Of a stretch of 64,000 bases of DNA, positions 27,498-36,564 are shown in pieces. The notes under the pieces are model-generated. The model did no database searches, was not told where the DNA came from, and saw only the letters and a program-made list of their open reading frames with translations. Position 1 is the stretch's first letter, and each line of letters begins with the position of its first letter. The stretch covers positions 310,001-374,000 of the forward strand of contig NZ_CP016442.1 in the NCBI RefSeq assembly GCF_001742165.1, given 5' to 3'. The position numbers were made by a program, and so were the translations under genes. This DNA comes from Burkholderia stabilis. Lineage in GTDB: Bacteria; Pseudomonadota; Gammaproteobacteria; Burkholderiales; Burkholderiaceae.

Positions 27498-29048
27498 TTA
27501 CGACGCGGAACCGCGGCGCGGGCCGCCGCTGCGCTGGCCGTCGCGACGCGGGCCGCCGTCACGGCTGCCGCTCGGCTTGCCGCTCCAGCCGCCGCCATTA
27601 CCGCCGCCGCCGTAGCTGCGGCCGTTGCCGCCACCGTTGCCGCCGTAACCGCCGCCCGGCTTGCCGCCGAAACGTCGGCCGCCGTTACCGCCGCCCGGAC
27701 GGCCGCGACCACCGGTGCCGCCGTTGCGCGGGGGCGCCTTGCGCGGCTCGAAACCTTCGATCACGTTGACCGGCAGCGGCGAACGCACGAAGCGCTCGAT
27801 GCGCTTGAGCGCGCCTTGCTCGGCGTGGTGCACGAGGCTCACCGCGGTACCCGAACGGCCCGCGCGGCCCGTACGGCCGATACGGTGCACGTAGTCTTCC
27901 GCGAACTTCGGCAGGTCGTAGTTGAACACGTGCGTGATGCCCGGGATGTCGATGCCGCGTGCCGCGACGTCGGTCGCGACCAGCACGCGCACGCGACGCT
28001 CGCGCAGTGCGCGGATCGTGCGGTTACGCGCGCCTTGCGGCAGGTCGCCGTGCAGCGCGGCCGATTCGAAGCCTGCATCGGCAAGACGGCCGGCGAGCTG
28101 GTCGGCGTCGATCTTGGTTGCCGTGAAGATGATTGCCTGGTCGAGCGCGTCGTCGCGCAGCAGGTGATCGAGCAGGCGATCCTTGTGATCGCGGTCGTCG
28201 ACGTAGTGCACGGTCTGCGCGATGTTCGCGCGCGATTCGAGGCGCTGCTGGATCTCGATGCGCTCCGGATCCTTCAGCAGGCGGCCCGTCAGCGAGCCGA
28301 TCTTGCCGTCGAGCGTGGCCGAGAACAGCATCGTCTGGCGCGACGCGGGCGTTGCGGCGACGATCGTTTCGATGTCGTCGATGAAGCCCATGTCGAGCAT
28401 CCGGTCGGCTTCGTCGAGCACGAGCATCTTCAGTTCGGACAGGTCGATGCGGCCACGCTCGAGGTGATCGAGCAGGCGGCCCGGCGTGGCGACCAGGATT
28501 TCGGGGTTCTTCGCGAGCAGCATCAGCTGCTGGCCATAGGCGACGCCGCCGAGGATGCTGACCGTGCGCAGGCGCTTCAGGTGCTTGCCGTAGGTCGATG
28601 CGGCCGTGGTGACCTGCATCGCGAGTTCGCGGGTCGGCGTCAGCACGAGCAGGCCCGGGCGCGCGACGGGTTGCGGGCGGCGCGTGCGGCGGTCGCCCTG
28701 GTTCGGTTCACGCGGCGCGCGCGGTTGCTGCGCCTGCGTTTTCTGGAGCTGCGCGAAACGTTCGATCGCGGGCAGCATGAAGGCGGCCGTCTTGCCCGAT
28801 CCGGTCGGGCTCGACACCAGAAGGTCACGGCCGGCGATGCCGGCCGGAATCGCGCGCTGCTGGACCGGCGTCGGCTTCACATAGCCGGCGGCCTCCAGCG
28901 CGGAGACGATCTCCGGCGACAACCCGAGCGACGCGAAGCTCGGCTCGTCCGAGGCGGGTTCGACCGCGGCCGGTGCGGCGGCGTCGTCGAGACCGAGCGC
29001 CTGGTCGGCGATCGCGTTGAGCGGGCTGGAGTTGATGCTCGAAGTCAT
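27498..29048 (-). CDS. rhlE: DEAD-box ATP-dependent RNA helicase (RhlE type)
   Basis: A 516-residue RNA helicase. The Q motif (FASLGLSPEIVSALEAAGY), motif I SPTGSGKTAAF, motif II VLDEADRML, motif III SAT and motif VI HRIGRTGRAG are all present. The C-terminal roughly 90 residues are a Gly/Asn/Arg-rich low-complexity tail (GGNGGRRFGGKPGGG and similar) expected to bind RNA. An insert of about 30 residues (QQPRAPREPNQGDRRTRRPQ) lies between motifs I and Ia. AAGGA precedes the ATG at 29048. A good -10 box about 290 bases upstream implies a long leader. Confidence 0.93.
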   Translation of the reverse strand: MTSSINSSPLNAIADQALGLDDAAAPAAVEPASDEPSFASLGLSPEIVSALEAAGYVKPTPVQQRAIPAGIAGRDLLVSSPTGSGKTAAFMLPAIERFAQLQKTQAQQPRAPREPNQGDRRTRRPQPVARPGLLVLTPTRELAMQVTTAASTYGKHLKRLRTVSILGGVAYGQQLMLLAKNPEILVATPGRLLDHLERGRIDLSELKMLVLDEADRMLDMGFIDDIETIVAATPASRQTMLFSATLDGKIGSLTGRLLKDPERIEIQQRLESRANIAQTVHYVDDRDHKDRLLDHLLRDDALDQAIIFTATKIDADQLAGRLADAGFESAALHGDLPQGARNRTIRALRERRVRVLVATDVAARGIDIPGITHVFNYDLPKFAEDYVHRIGRTGRAGRSGTAVSLVHHAEQGALKRIERFVRSPLPVNVIEGFEPRKAPPRNGGTGGRGRPGGGNGGRRFGGKPGGGYGGNGGGNGRSYGGGGNGGGWSGKPSGSRDGGPRRDGQRSGGPRRGSAS

Positions 29049-29408
29049 AACAATCCTTGAAACACAGTGGGTGAAACGTCGGCGCCAATCGCGCATACCC
29101 AAGTCGTCGGATTCAGCGAGCAAATCGGGAAACGGGTGCAATCCGCCGAACGGTCGGCGGATGAGGCATTAGAAGCTGTTTTGGGTGCGGCGCGCTTCAG
29201 GAGCGGGGCCGCCAGCCTGATAAGTGACGACCGCGAGGGTCGAAGCAGGAGGGGACAGGTTCTAAACCGGATTGGAGCTTAACGCTACGAGGCGTCTGGC
29301 CGGAACGGCTTGCGAGCCGAGCGCGGGAGGTGACGCAGGCCGCATTATAAAGAAATTTGCTGCGCTGCGCCACTGATTTGATTGCCTATTGCGGCAGGGG
29401 CGATTCGG
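29049..29408. other. Non-coding gap carrying the helicase leader
   Basis: These 360 bases contain no convincing gene. On the minus strand there is a TATAAT at 29349-29344, and the rest would be the 5' leader of the helicase mRNA. Confidence 0.55.
29344..29349 (-). promoter_or_regulatory. Consensus -10 box upstream of the helicase
   Basis: TATAAT on the minus strand. No good -35 hexamer is seen at 16-18 bases, so this is a candidate only. Confidence 0.4.
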
Positions 29409-29678
29409 TCAGGAGGCCGTGCCGTTTTTCAGCGATTCGACGAGTTCGATGTACTGCTGCTTCGCCGCATCCTGCGACGTGCCCTTCAGCGCATCCCAGG
29501 CGTCGTACTTGTATTTGCCGACGATGTCGGTGAAGCCCGGCTTGTCGCCATGGGCATCGCCGTCGGTTGCCTGCTTGAAGAGCGCGTACAGGCGCAGGAG
29601 GGTCAGGTTGCCCGGACGTTCCGTCAGTTGCTTGACGTCGATCTGGGCCTGGTCGAATTGGGCGGTGAGTTCGCTCAT
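29409..29678 (-). CDS. Acyl-CoA-binding protein
   Basis: An 89-residue ACBP homologue that should bind long-chain acyl-CoA esters in the cytoplasm. The hallmark segments are LYALFKQATDGD, KYDAWDALKGTS and the C-terminal Y-I-E-LVESLK. The four-helix fold length is standard. The start at 29678 is supported by GGAG upstream. ACBP is typical of eukaryotes and found in a minority of bacteria, Burkholderia among them. Confidence 0.93.
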   Translation of the reverse strand: MSELTAQFDQAQIDVKQLTERPGNLTLLRLYALFKQATDGDAHGDKPGFTDIVGKYKYDAWDALKGTSQDAAKQQYIELVESLKNGTAS

Positions 29679-29834
29679 CGGGTGTCTCCGTAAGGGTTTC
29701 AGGTCGGGCGATCTTAACAAGCGGACCGCCGCGCGGGGTCGAGCGATCCTTCCAAACCGCCGCCGGAGGCACGCACGCGCGCAGATCGGGCCCGATCGCC
29801 CGTGGGAGCGGGGCGTCGCATTACAATGTCGGCC

Positions 29835-30593
29835 ATGACGCAAACAGTGCTCCTCGCCATCGATACGTCGACCGAATACTGCTCGGTCGCGCTGCTGCGC
29901 TCGGCCCCCGCCGATGACGCCGTTTCCACCCCGCAAACCTGGGTCCGCCACGAGCTGACGGGCGCCGTGTCGAGCACGCGCGTGCTGCCGGCGATCCAGG
30001 CGCTTTTCGCCGAATCGGGCCTGACGCTCGCCGATTGCGATGCGATCGCGTTCGGCGCGGGCCCCGGCTCGTTCACGGGCCTGCGCACCGCGACGGGCAT
30101 TACCCAGGGCCTCGCGTTCGGACTCGGGCTGCCGGTCGTGCCCATCAGCACGCTGCTCGCGTGCGCGGAGCACGCGCGGCTGCGCGCGCCCGGCACGACC
30201 CGTGTGCTCGCCGCGCTCGATGCGCGGATGGACGAAGCCTACTGGGCGGACTTCGCATGGGACGACAGCGCGGGCGACTGGCGCACGCTGCATCCGGCTT
30301 CGCTCGATGCGCCGGCCGCCGTGGGCGTGCCCGATGCGCCGTTCACGCTCGCGGGCAACGCGGCCGCCGCGTTCGGCGCGCAGTTGCCGGCCGCGGCGGC
30401 CGCGGCCGTGATCGACGGCGACGCATTGCCGCATGCGCTGGCGGTCGCGCATGCCGCGTTGCGTGCGTTGCGCGCCGGGCGCGTGGTGCCGGCCGACCAG
30501 GCCGCGCCCGAATACGTGCGCGACAAGGTCGCGCAGACGACGGCCGAGCGCATCGCGGCAAAGGCTGCGCAGACGGGCGGAGCGAAGGGATGA
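29835..30593 (+). CDS. tsaB: tRNA threonylcarbamoyladenosine biosynthesis protein TsaB
   Basis: A 252-residue ASKHA-fold protein that scaffolds TsaD and TsaE in making t6A37 of ANN-decoding tRNAs. The N-terminus VLLAIDTSTEYCSVALL and the segment FGAGPGSFTGLRTATGI are diagnostic. An in-frame ATG three codons upstream (29826) is an alternative start. Its end overlaps rimI by four bases (ATGA), a common pairing in proteobacteria. Confidence 0.94.
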   Translation: MTQTVLLAIDTSTEYCSVALLRSAPADDAVSTPQTWVRHELTGAVSSTRVLPAIQALFAESGLTLADCDAIAFGAGPGSFTGLRTATGITQGLAFGLGLPVVPISTLLACAEHARLRAPGTTRVLAALDARMDEAYWADFAWDDSAGDWRTLHPASLDAPAAVGVPDAPFTLAGNAAAAFGAQLPAAAAAAVIDGDALPHALAVAHAALRALRAGRVVPADQAAPEYVRDKVAQTTAERIAAKAAQTGGAKG

Positions 30594-31090
30594 CGGGTGT
30601 ACTGCTGAGCGACCGCTATCTGGCGCCGATGACGGACGCCGATCTCGACGAGGTCGTCGCGATCGAACAGGTCGCGTACGAATTTCCGTGGAGCCGCGGC
30701 AACTTCGAGGATTCGTTGCGCAACGGTTATCTGGGCGTGTGCCTGCGGCACGTGACGGGATCGCTGATCGGCTATTGCGTGCTGATGCCCGTCGTCGACG
30801 AGATGCACCTGCTGAACCTGTGCGTCGCGCCGGCCGTGCAGCGCGCGGGGGCGGGCCTCGCGCTGCTGCGCGAGGCCGTGCGCATTTCGCGCGCGGAACG
30901 GCTCGACGGCGTGCTGCTCGAGGTACGGCCGTCCAATCAGCGCGCGATCCATCTGTACGAGCGCTTCGGCTTCGTGACGATCGGCCGGCGCAAGAACTAC
31001 TATCCGGCGAAGCATCGCAGCCGGGAGGACGCGATCGTGATGCGTCTGACGCTGAACAAGGACGAGGGGGACGCGCATGGCGTGGGCTGA
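30590..31090 (+). CDS. rimI: Ribosomal-protein-alanine N-acetyltransferase
   Basis: A 166-residue GNAT enzyme that acetylates the N-terminal Ala of ribosomal protein S18 in E. coli. It contains the acceptor-side EFPWSRGNFEDSL, the CoA-binding region QRAGAGLALLREAV and the RimI-specific VRPSNQRAIHLYERFGF...RKNYYP. The first Q/R-x-x-G-x-G/A loop reads QRAGAG rather than QGRGLG. It overlaps tsaB by 4 bases and the next gene by 14 bases. Confidence 0.92.
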   Translation: MTGVLLSDRYLAPMTDADLDEVVAIEQVAYEFPWSRGNFEDSLRNGYLGVCLRHVTGSLIGYCVLMPVVDEMHLLNLCVAPAVQRAGAGLALLREAVRISRAERLDGVLLEVRPSNQRAIHLYERFGFVTIGRRKNYYPAKHRSREDAIVMRLTLNKDEGDAHGVG

Positions 31091-32090
31091 AGCGGCGCTC
31101 GAGGAGATGGGCCTCGCGCAGATCTGGGTGCGGCGCGGGCAGCGCGCGGACGAAGGCGCGGGGGTAGAAGCGCCTGCGGTGGCGCAAACCGGTGCGGCGG
31201 AAAGCGTTTCCGCCGTCGCGGCCGATCAACCGGCGCGCGCGCCGGTGCAAGACGATGCGCCGCCGGTCATCGCGCGTGCGGCCGATGCAGCGTCGGTACG
31301 TGAGCCGGTCGCGCCGACGCGCCGTGTCGTCGATGACGACCGCGCGCCCGCGCCGGCCGCCTCGAGCGATGCGATGCCGCCGTTCGACGACGCGCCGCCT
31401 GCCGGACCCGACGATTTCGCATGGTTCGACGCGGCGCCGCCAGGCGATTTCGTGCCGGCCGCCGAATCCGCCGAAGCGCGTCCTGCCGAAACGCCGGTTG
31501 CCGTGCTCGACTGGGATGCGCTGGCCGCACGCGTAGCCGATTGCACGCGCTGCCGGCTGTGCGAGAAGCGGACCAACACGGTGTTCGGCGTCGGCGACCG
31601 TGAAGCCGACTGGATGCTGATCGGCGAAGCGCCGGGCGAGAACGAGGACAAGCAGGGCGAGCCGTTCGTCGGCCAGGCCGGCAAGCTGCTCGACAACATG
31701 CTGCAGTCGCTGTCGCTCAAGCGCGGCGACAACGTGTACATCGCGAACGTGATCAAGTGCCGCCCGCCCGGCAACCGCAACCCGGAACCGGACGAAGTCG
31801 CAAAGTGCGAGCCTTATGTGCAGCGCCAGGTCGCGCTCGTGAAGCCGAAGCTGATCGTCGCGCTCGGGCGCTTCGCCGCGCAGACGTTGCTGAAGACGGA
31901 TGCGAGCATCGCGTCGCTGCGCGGCCGCGTGCATGCGTACGAAGGCGTGCCGGTGATCGTCACCTACCATCCGGCGTACCTGTTGCGCAGCCTGCAGGAC
32001 AAGTCGAAGGCGTGGGCCGACCTGTGTCTCGCACGCGACACGTTCCAGCGTGAGGCGAGTGCCGACGCGAGCGGGCCGGCCGGCCAATGA
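31077..32090 (+). CDS. Family 4 uracil-DNA glycosylase with long disordered N-terminus
   Basis: A 337-residue protein. The catalytic domain starts at about residue 143 and carries the four iron-sulfur cysteines (CTRC, then IKC and VAKC), the uracil-binding motif [20 protein letters not shown] and the active-site HPAYLL. It should remove uracil from DNA to start base-excision repair. Residues about 20-140 are Ala/Pro/Asp-rich without clear fold, so the protein is much longer than the usual 200-250 residues. It overlaps both rimI (14 bases) and the DUF1853 gene (4 bases). Confidence 0.92.
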   Translation: MAWAEAALEEMGLAQIWVRRGQRADEGAGVEAPAVAQTGAAESVSAVAADQPARAPVQDDAPPVIARAADAASVREPVAPTRRVVDDDRAPAPAASSDAMPPFDDAPPAGPDDFAWFDAAPPGDFVPAAESAEARPAETPVAVLDWDALAARVADCTRCRLCEKRTNTVFGVGDREADWMLIGEAPGENEDKQGEPFVGQAGKLLDNMLQSLSLKRGDNVYIANVIKCRPPGNRNPEPDEVAKCEPYVQRQVALVKPKLIVALGRFAAQTLLKTDASIASLRGRVHAYEGVPVIVTYHPAYLLRSLQDKSKAWADLCLARDTFQREASADASGPAGQ

Positions 32091-33070
32091 CGACCGGCGC
32101 GGCGTTCGCCTTCGCCGATACGCTGCGTGACGCCGCGGTGCGCGACCTGGGCTGGCTGCTTGCCAGCCCGAGCCTGCTCACCGCGGCGCCCGGCGCGCCG
32201 CTCGCGCAACCGTGGCCGGACGCGGCCGGATGGTCGGCCGTCGAAGCGTGGCTCGCCGCGCTCGATGCGCAGCCGGCGCCGCTGCACCGCGCGCTCGACG
32301 GGTTGCGGCCCGTGCGGCTCGGCCGCTACGCGGAATGCCTGCTCGAATATTTCCTCTCGCACGGACCGTCGCTGCGGCTCGTCGCGGCCAATCTCCCGCT
32401 GCGCAGCAACGGCAAGACGCTCGGTGAAGTCGATTTTCTCGTCGATGAGCCCGGCGGGCAGCGTCTGCACTGGGAACTCGCGGTGAAGTGCTATCTGTGC
32501 GCGCCGGTGCACGGCGGCGCGTCGCTCGCCGATTTCGTCGGGCCCAATCTCGTCGACCGGTTCGATCGCAAGCGCCGTCGGCTGCTCGACCACCAGTTGC
32601 GGCTCGGCGATCGCGACGGCTTTGCGCTGCTCGGCTACGGCGCGCCGTCCGACGCGCAGATGTTCATCAAGGGCTGGCTGTTCTATCCGTACGACGCGCC
32701 GTTGCCGCCGGTGGCCGCCGAAATCGCGCCGGATCACCCGCGCGGTTTCTGGCTGACGCACGCGCAGTGGCCGGCGTGGGCGGCCGCGCAACCCGCCGGC
32801 GTCGCATGGAGCGTGTTGCCGCGGCTCGCGTGGCTCGCGCCGCGGCGTGCCGCCACCGGCACCGGCGTCGAGCCCGAACCGCTTGCGGCCGCACCCGAAC
32901 TGCCGCCCGTGTTGACGACGCGTCAGTCCCTTGCGTTGACCGGCATTCCGGCACTGATCGCCACTTATGAGCAGGGTGCCGATGGCGCATGGCGCGAGAC
33001 GGCGCGCGGCTTTGTCGTACCCGACGACTGGCCGGCGCGCGCGCAGGCGTTCGCGGCACAGGAAAGCTGA
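32087..33070 (+). CDS. DUF1853 family protein, possible nuclease fold
   Basis: A 327-residue cytoplasmic protein that I assign to DUF1853. The central conserved block reads GKTLGEVDFLVDE...LHWELAVKCYL (about residues 108-138). The pattern E-V-D ... E-L-A-V-K resembles the PD-(D/E)XK nuclease core, an inference not backed by any assay I can cite. A later segment RRRLLDHQL...DAQMFIKGWLFYP is also typical of the family. It is translationally coupled to the uracil-DNA glycosylase through ATGA and ends 18 bases from the convergent thiD. Function unknown. Confidence 0.8.
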   Translation: MTTGAAFAFADTLRDAAVRDLGWLLASPSLLTAAPGAPLAQPWPDAAGWSAVEAWLAALDAQPAPLHRALDGLRPVRLGRYAECLLEYFLSHGPSLRLVAANLPLRSNGKTLGEVDFLVDEPGGQRLHWELAVKCYLCAPVHGGASLADFVGPNLVDRFDRKRRRLLDHQLRLGDRDGFALLGYGAPSDAQMFIKGWLFYPYDAPLPPVAAEIAPDHPRGFWLTHAQWPAWAAAQPAGVAWSVLPRLAWLAPRRAATGTGVEPEPLAAAPELPPVLTTRQSLALTGIPALIATYEQGADGAWRETARGFVVPDDWPARAQAFAAQES

Positions 33071-33088
33071 CGCGCCGTCAGCCGGCGC

Positions 33089-33898
33089 TTACCACCAGCG
33101 GTGGAAGTGATGGACGGGGCCGACGCCGCGGCCGACGTCGAGGTGGCTGCTCGCGGCGATCGCGCCGGTCAGGTAGGTCTTTGCTTCGCGCACCGCGCTT
33201 TCGAGGTCGGGCTGCTGCGGCAGCAGCGCGGCGATCGCCGACGACAGCGTGCAGCCCGTGCCGTGCGTGTTGCTGACCGGCACGCGCGGGCCGTCGAGCC
33301 GCACGGTGTGCGTGGCGTCGACGAGCCAGTCGGGGCTCGCGGCCGCGTCGGGCAGGTGGCCGCCTTTCATCAGCACGGCGCGCGCGCCCCTCTGCAGCAA
33401 CGCGCGGCCTTGCCGGACCATCTCGTCTTCGGTGGTCGCGGGCGAGTCGCCGAGCAGCGCGGCCGCTTCCGGCAGGTTCGGCGTCACGACGGTCGCAAGC
33501 GGCAGCAGCGCATCGCGCAATGCATCGACCGCGTCGGGCGCGAGCAGCGCGTGCGAACTCTTCGAGATCATCACCGTGTCCAGCACGACGAAGCGCGGCG
33601 CGTAACGCCGCAACGCGTCGGCCACCGCGTGCACGATCGCCGCGTTCGCGAGCATGCCGATCTTGACCGCATCGATGCGGATGTCGTCGAACACCGCGTC
33701 GAGCTGCGCGGTCACGAACGCGGCGTCCGGCGCGTGGACGCCCGTGACGCCGCGCGTGTTCTGCGCGGTCAGCGCGGTGATCACGCTGGCGCCATAGGCG
33801 CCGAGCGCGGAAAACGTCTTCAGGTCGGCCTGGATGCCTGCGCCGCCGCCCGAATCGGAGCCGGCGATCGTCAGGATGTTGGGTATCGGGTGCGTCAT
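33089..33898 (-). CDS. thiD: Hydroxymethylpyrimidine/phosphomethylpyrimidine kinase
   Basis: A 269-residue ribokinase-fold kinase that phosphorylates HMP and HMP-P for thiamine synthesis. The N-terminal LTIAGSDSGGGAGIQADLKTF and the C-terminal NTHGTGCTLSSAIAA (anion hole and catalytic Asp/Cys region) are clear. It is solitary here, with no other thi gene adjacent and no TPP riboswitch recognised upstream. Confidence 0.95.
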   Translation of the reverse strand: MTHPIPNILTIAGSDSGGGAGIQADLKTFSALGAYGASVITALTAQNTRGVTGVHAPDAAFVTAQLDAVFDDIRIDAVKIGMLANAAIVHAVADALRRYAPRFVVLDTVMISKSSHALLAPDAVDALRDALLPLATVVTPNLPEAAALLGDSPATTEDEMVRQGRALLQRGARAVLMKGGHLPDAAASPDWLVDATHTVRLDGPRVPVSNTHGTGCTLSSAIAALLPQQPDLESAVREAKTYLTGAIAASSHLDVGRGVGPVHHFHRWW

Positions 33899-33956
33899 GA
33901 TGGCAACGCGCCGGTTCGAAGACCGGCGCAGGCGGACGGAAACGGGGAGTGTAGCG

Positions 33957-35264
33957 TCAGTGCCGCGATTCGCCGATCAGCGCGACCGAGTCGAACTGGC
34001 GCTGGTTCGCCTGGTGGCGGCGCATCACGAGCCACATCGTCAGGCAGACGAACGTGCCGAACAGCACAATCACGACGCCGACCGGCACGTCGAGCCACAC
34101 GAGCACCGCATACAGGCACAGCATCACGAGCACCGACAGGTTCTCGTTGAAGTTCTGCACCGCGATCGAGTGGCCGGCCGACAGCAGCACGTGACCGCGA
34201 TGCTGCAGCAGCGCGTTCATCGGAACGACGAAGTAGCCCGACAACGCACCGACGCAGATCAGGAACACGTACGCGACGATCAGGTACACCGGCATGCGCA
34301 GGTGGCCGAAGTGCACGGCCCAGTGCGACGGGAACAGGTCGCGCGTGTAGAACGCCATCAGCATCACGGCGATGCCCATGATGATGCCGACGGGCAGCAC
34401 GGTCAGCGACTTCTTCAGCGGAATCCGGGCCGCGGCGGCGATTGCGCCGGCCGCGACGCCGACTGCGACCACGGCCTGCAGGATCGCGCCTTCCGACAGC
34501 GACATGCCGAGCGACACCTCGGCCCACTTCAGCACGATGAACTGCAGCGTCGCGCCGGCGCCCCAGAACAGCGTCGTGACCGCCAGCGAGATCTGGCCGA
34601 GCTTGTCGCGCCAGAGCACCATGAAGCAGTCGGCGAAATCGGTGAGGAGCTTGACCGGGCCACGCTCCTGTTTCGGGTAGCGGGCGCCCGTATCGGGGAT
34701 GCGCAGGTTGAACAGCGCGGCAATCACGTAGATCGCCATGATGATCGCCATCGCCGCTTCGGCGGGCGAGCTGATCCAGGCAGGGGTATGCGCGATCACG
34801 TGCGACGCGATGTGCGGGCTGATCAGCGCACCGCCTAGCACGGTGCCGAGGATGATCGAGCTGACGGTCGTGCCTTCGATCCAGCCGTTCGCGGCGACCA
34901 GCCGGTCAGCCGGCAGCAGCTCGGTGAGGATGCCGTATTTCGCGGGCGAGTAGGCCGCCGCGCCGAATCCGACGATCCCGTATGCGATCAGCGGGTGGGC
35001 GCCGAACAGCATGATCATGCAGCCGACCACCTTGATCGAGTTGGTGATGAACATCACGCGCCCCTTCGGGCGCGAATCCGCGAAAGCACCGACATACGCC
35101 GCCAACACCACATAGGACAACACGAAGAACAGCTTCAGCAGCGGTGTCATCCAGTTGGGGGCGTGAAGGTCTTTCAGCAGGGCGATGGCGGCGATGAGGA
35201 GCGCATTGTCGGCCAGCGACGAGAAAAACTGCGCGGCCATGATGGTGTAAAAACCTTTTTTCAT
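33957..35264 (-). CDS. lplT: Lysophospholipid transporter LplT
   Basis: A 435-residue MFS-type inner-membrane protein with about 12 helices. The N-terminus MKKGFYTIMAAQFFSSLADNALLIAAIALL is the LplT signature. In E. coli LplT flips lysophospholipids inward for re-acylation by Aas, and the two genes are adjacent. Here no aas gene is next to it. The gene is instead divergent from alr, with a 218-base gap, and upstream of thiD on the same strand. Confidence 0.92.
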   Translation of the reverse strand: MKKGFYTIMAAQFFSSLADNALLIAAIALLKDLHAPNWMTPLLKLFFVLSYVVLAAYVGAFADSRPKGRVMFITNSIKVVGCMIMLFGAHPLIAYGIVGFGAAAYSPAKYGILTELLPADRLVAANGWIEGTTVSSIILGTVLGGALISPHIASHVIAHTPAWISSPAEAAMAIIMAIYVIAALFNLRIPDTGARYPKQERGPVKLLTDFADCFMVLWRDKLGQISLAVTTLFWGAGATLQFIVLKWAEVSLGMSLSEGAILQAVVAVGVAAGAIAAAARIPLKKSLTVLPVGIIMGIAVMLMAFYTRDLFPSHWAVHFGHLRMPVYLIVAYVFLICVGALSGYFVVPMNALLQHRGHVLLSAGHSIAVQNFNENLSVLVMLCLYAVLVWLDVPVGVVIVLFGTFVCLTMWLVMRRHQANQRQFDSVALIGESRH

Positions 35265-35482
35265 CTGATGCGATGCTTTCGTCGCTGCGGCAGGGCCGCG
35301 TAGGCCGCCTGGTATGCGATCGGCTTATTCCGTTCGAAATGGGTTGTGCGCACGGCTTTATAACATGAAAATACGCCAATTCGGACTAGCAAGATTCCCC
35401 GATCGTTCCGCAAATTGTCGGCTTCGGTGCTCAAAAGGCGCGGTAAGCTGATGATTCGCAAGCGTCTTTACGTAAATTTCCC

Positions 35483-36553
35483 ATGCCGCGCCCGATCTCC
35501 GCCACCATCCACACCGCCGCTCTCGCGAACAATCTCTCCGTCGTCCGCCGATTTGCCGGCCCGTCCAAGGTCTGGGCGGTCGTCAAGGCCAACGCGTACG
35601 GCCGCGGTCTCGCACGCGCGTTTCCCGGCCTGCGCGGCACCGACGGCTTCGGCCTGCTCGACCTCGACGAGGCCGTGAAGCTGCGCGAGCTCGGCTGGGC
35701 CGGCCCGATCCTGTTGCTCGAGGGGTTCTTCCGCTCGACCGACATCGACGTGATCGACCGCTACAGCCTGACGACGACCGCCCACAACGACGAGCAGATG
35801 CGGATGCTGGAAACGGCGCGGCTGTCGAAGCCCGTCAACGTGCAGCTCAAGATGAACAGCGGGATGAACCGGCTCGGCTATGTGCCGGAAAAATACCGCG
35901 CCGCGTGGGAGCGCGCCCGCGCGTGCCCCGGCATCGGCCAGATCACGTTGATGACCCATTTTTCGGACGCGGACAACGAGCGCGGCGTCGCCGAGCAGCT
36001 CGCGACGTTCGAGCGTGGTGCGGAGCACATCGCCGGCGCGCGCAGCCTCGCGAACTCGGCCGCCGTGCTGTGGCACCCGGATACGCACTTCGACTGGGTG
36101 CGGCCGGGGATCGTGCTGTATGGCGCGTCGCCGTCCGGGCTGTCGTCCGATATCGCCGATACGGGGTTGAAGCCCGCGATGACGCTCGCGTCCGAGCTGA
36201 TCGCCGTGCAATCGATCGCGAAGGGCCAGGCCATCGGCTATGGCTCGACGTATTCGGCGCAGGCGCAGATGCGCATCGGCGTCGTCGCGTGCGGCTACGC
36301 GGACGGCTATCCGCGGGTCGCGCCCGAAGGCACGCCGGTGATCGTCGACGGCATCCGCACGCGGATCGTCGGCCGCGTGTCGATGGACATGATTACCGTC
36401 GACCTGACGCCGTGCCCGCAGGCCGGCGTCGGCGCGCGTGTCGAGCTGTGGGGCAACTCACTGCCGATCGACGACGTCGCCCGCCATTGCGGCACGATCG
36501 GTTACGAGTTGATGTGCGCAGTCGCCGGCCGCGTGCCCGTGCGCGCGGAATAA
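35483..36553 (+). CDS. alr: Alanine racemase
   Basis: A 356-residue PLP enzyme that makes D-alanine for peptidoglycan. The PLP lysine is in [10 protein letters not shown] at residue 35. The second catalytic base, Tyr, lies in IGYGSTYSA, and the C-terminal domain has CGYADGYPR and GRVSMDM. The length is normal for the biosynthetic Alr. It is followed 11 bases later by radA. Confidence 0.96.
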   Translation: MPRPISATIHTAALANNLSVVRRFAGPSKVWAVVKANAYGRGLARAFPGLRGTDGFGLLDLDEAVKLRELGWAGPILLLEGFFRSTDIDVIDRYSLTTTAHNDEQMRMLETARLSKPVNVQLKMNSGMNRLGYVPEKYRAAWERARACPGIGQITLMTHFSDADNERGVAEQLATFERGAEHIAGARSLANSAAVLWHPDTHFDWVRPGIVLYGASPSGLSSDIADTGLKPAMTLASELIAVQSIAKGQAIGYGSTYSAQAQMRIGVVACGYADGYPRVAPEGTPVIVDGIRTRIVGRVSMDMITVDLTPCPQAGVGARVELWGNSLPIDDVARHCGTIGYELMCAVAGRVPVRAE

Positions 36554-36564
36554 GGGCGTTGCGC

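Noticed and set aside
27306..29060. A 584-codon plus-strand frame opposite the RNA helicase
   Set aside because: It is an antisense shadow of the helicase, with an Ala/Arg-repetitive start arising from the Gly-rich tail.
29409..32087. An 892-codon minus-strand frame that would fuse the acyl-CoA-binding protein to a long N-terminal extension
   Set aside because: The extension lies opposite tsaB, rimI and the glycosylase. The real protein begins at 29678 with its own ribosome site and normal length.
33899..34100. A thiamine (TPP) riboswitch upstream of thiD
   Set aside because: The 58-base gap to lplT is too short, and no CTGAGA-type conserved core was seen in the sequence just upstream of the thiD start.
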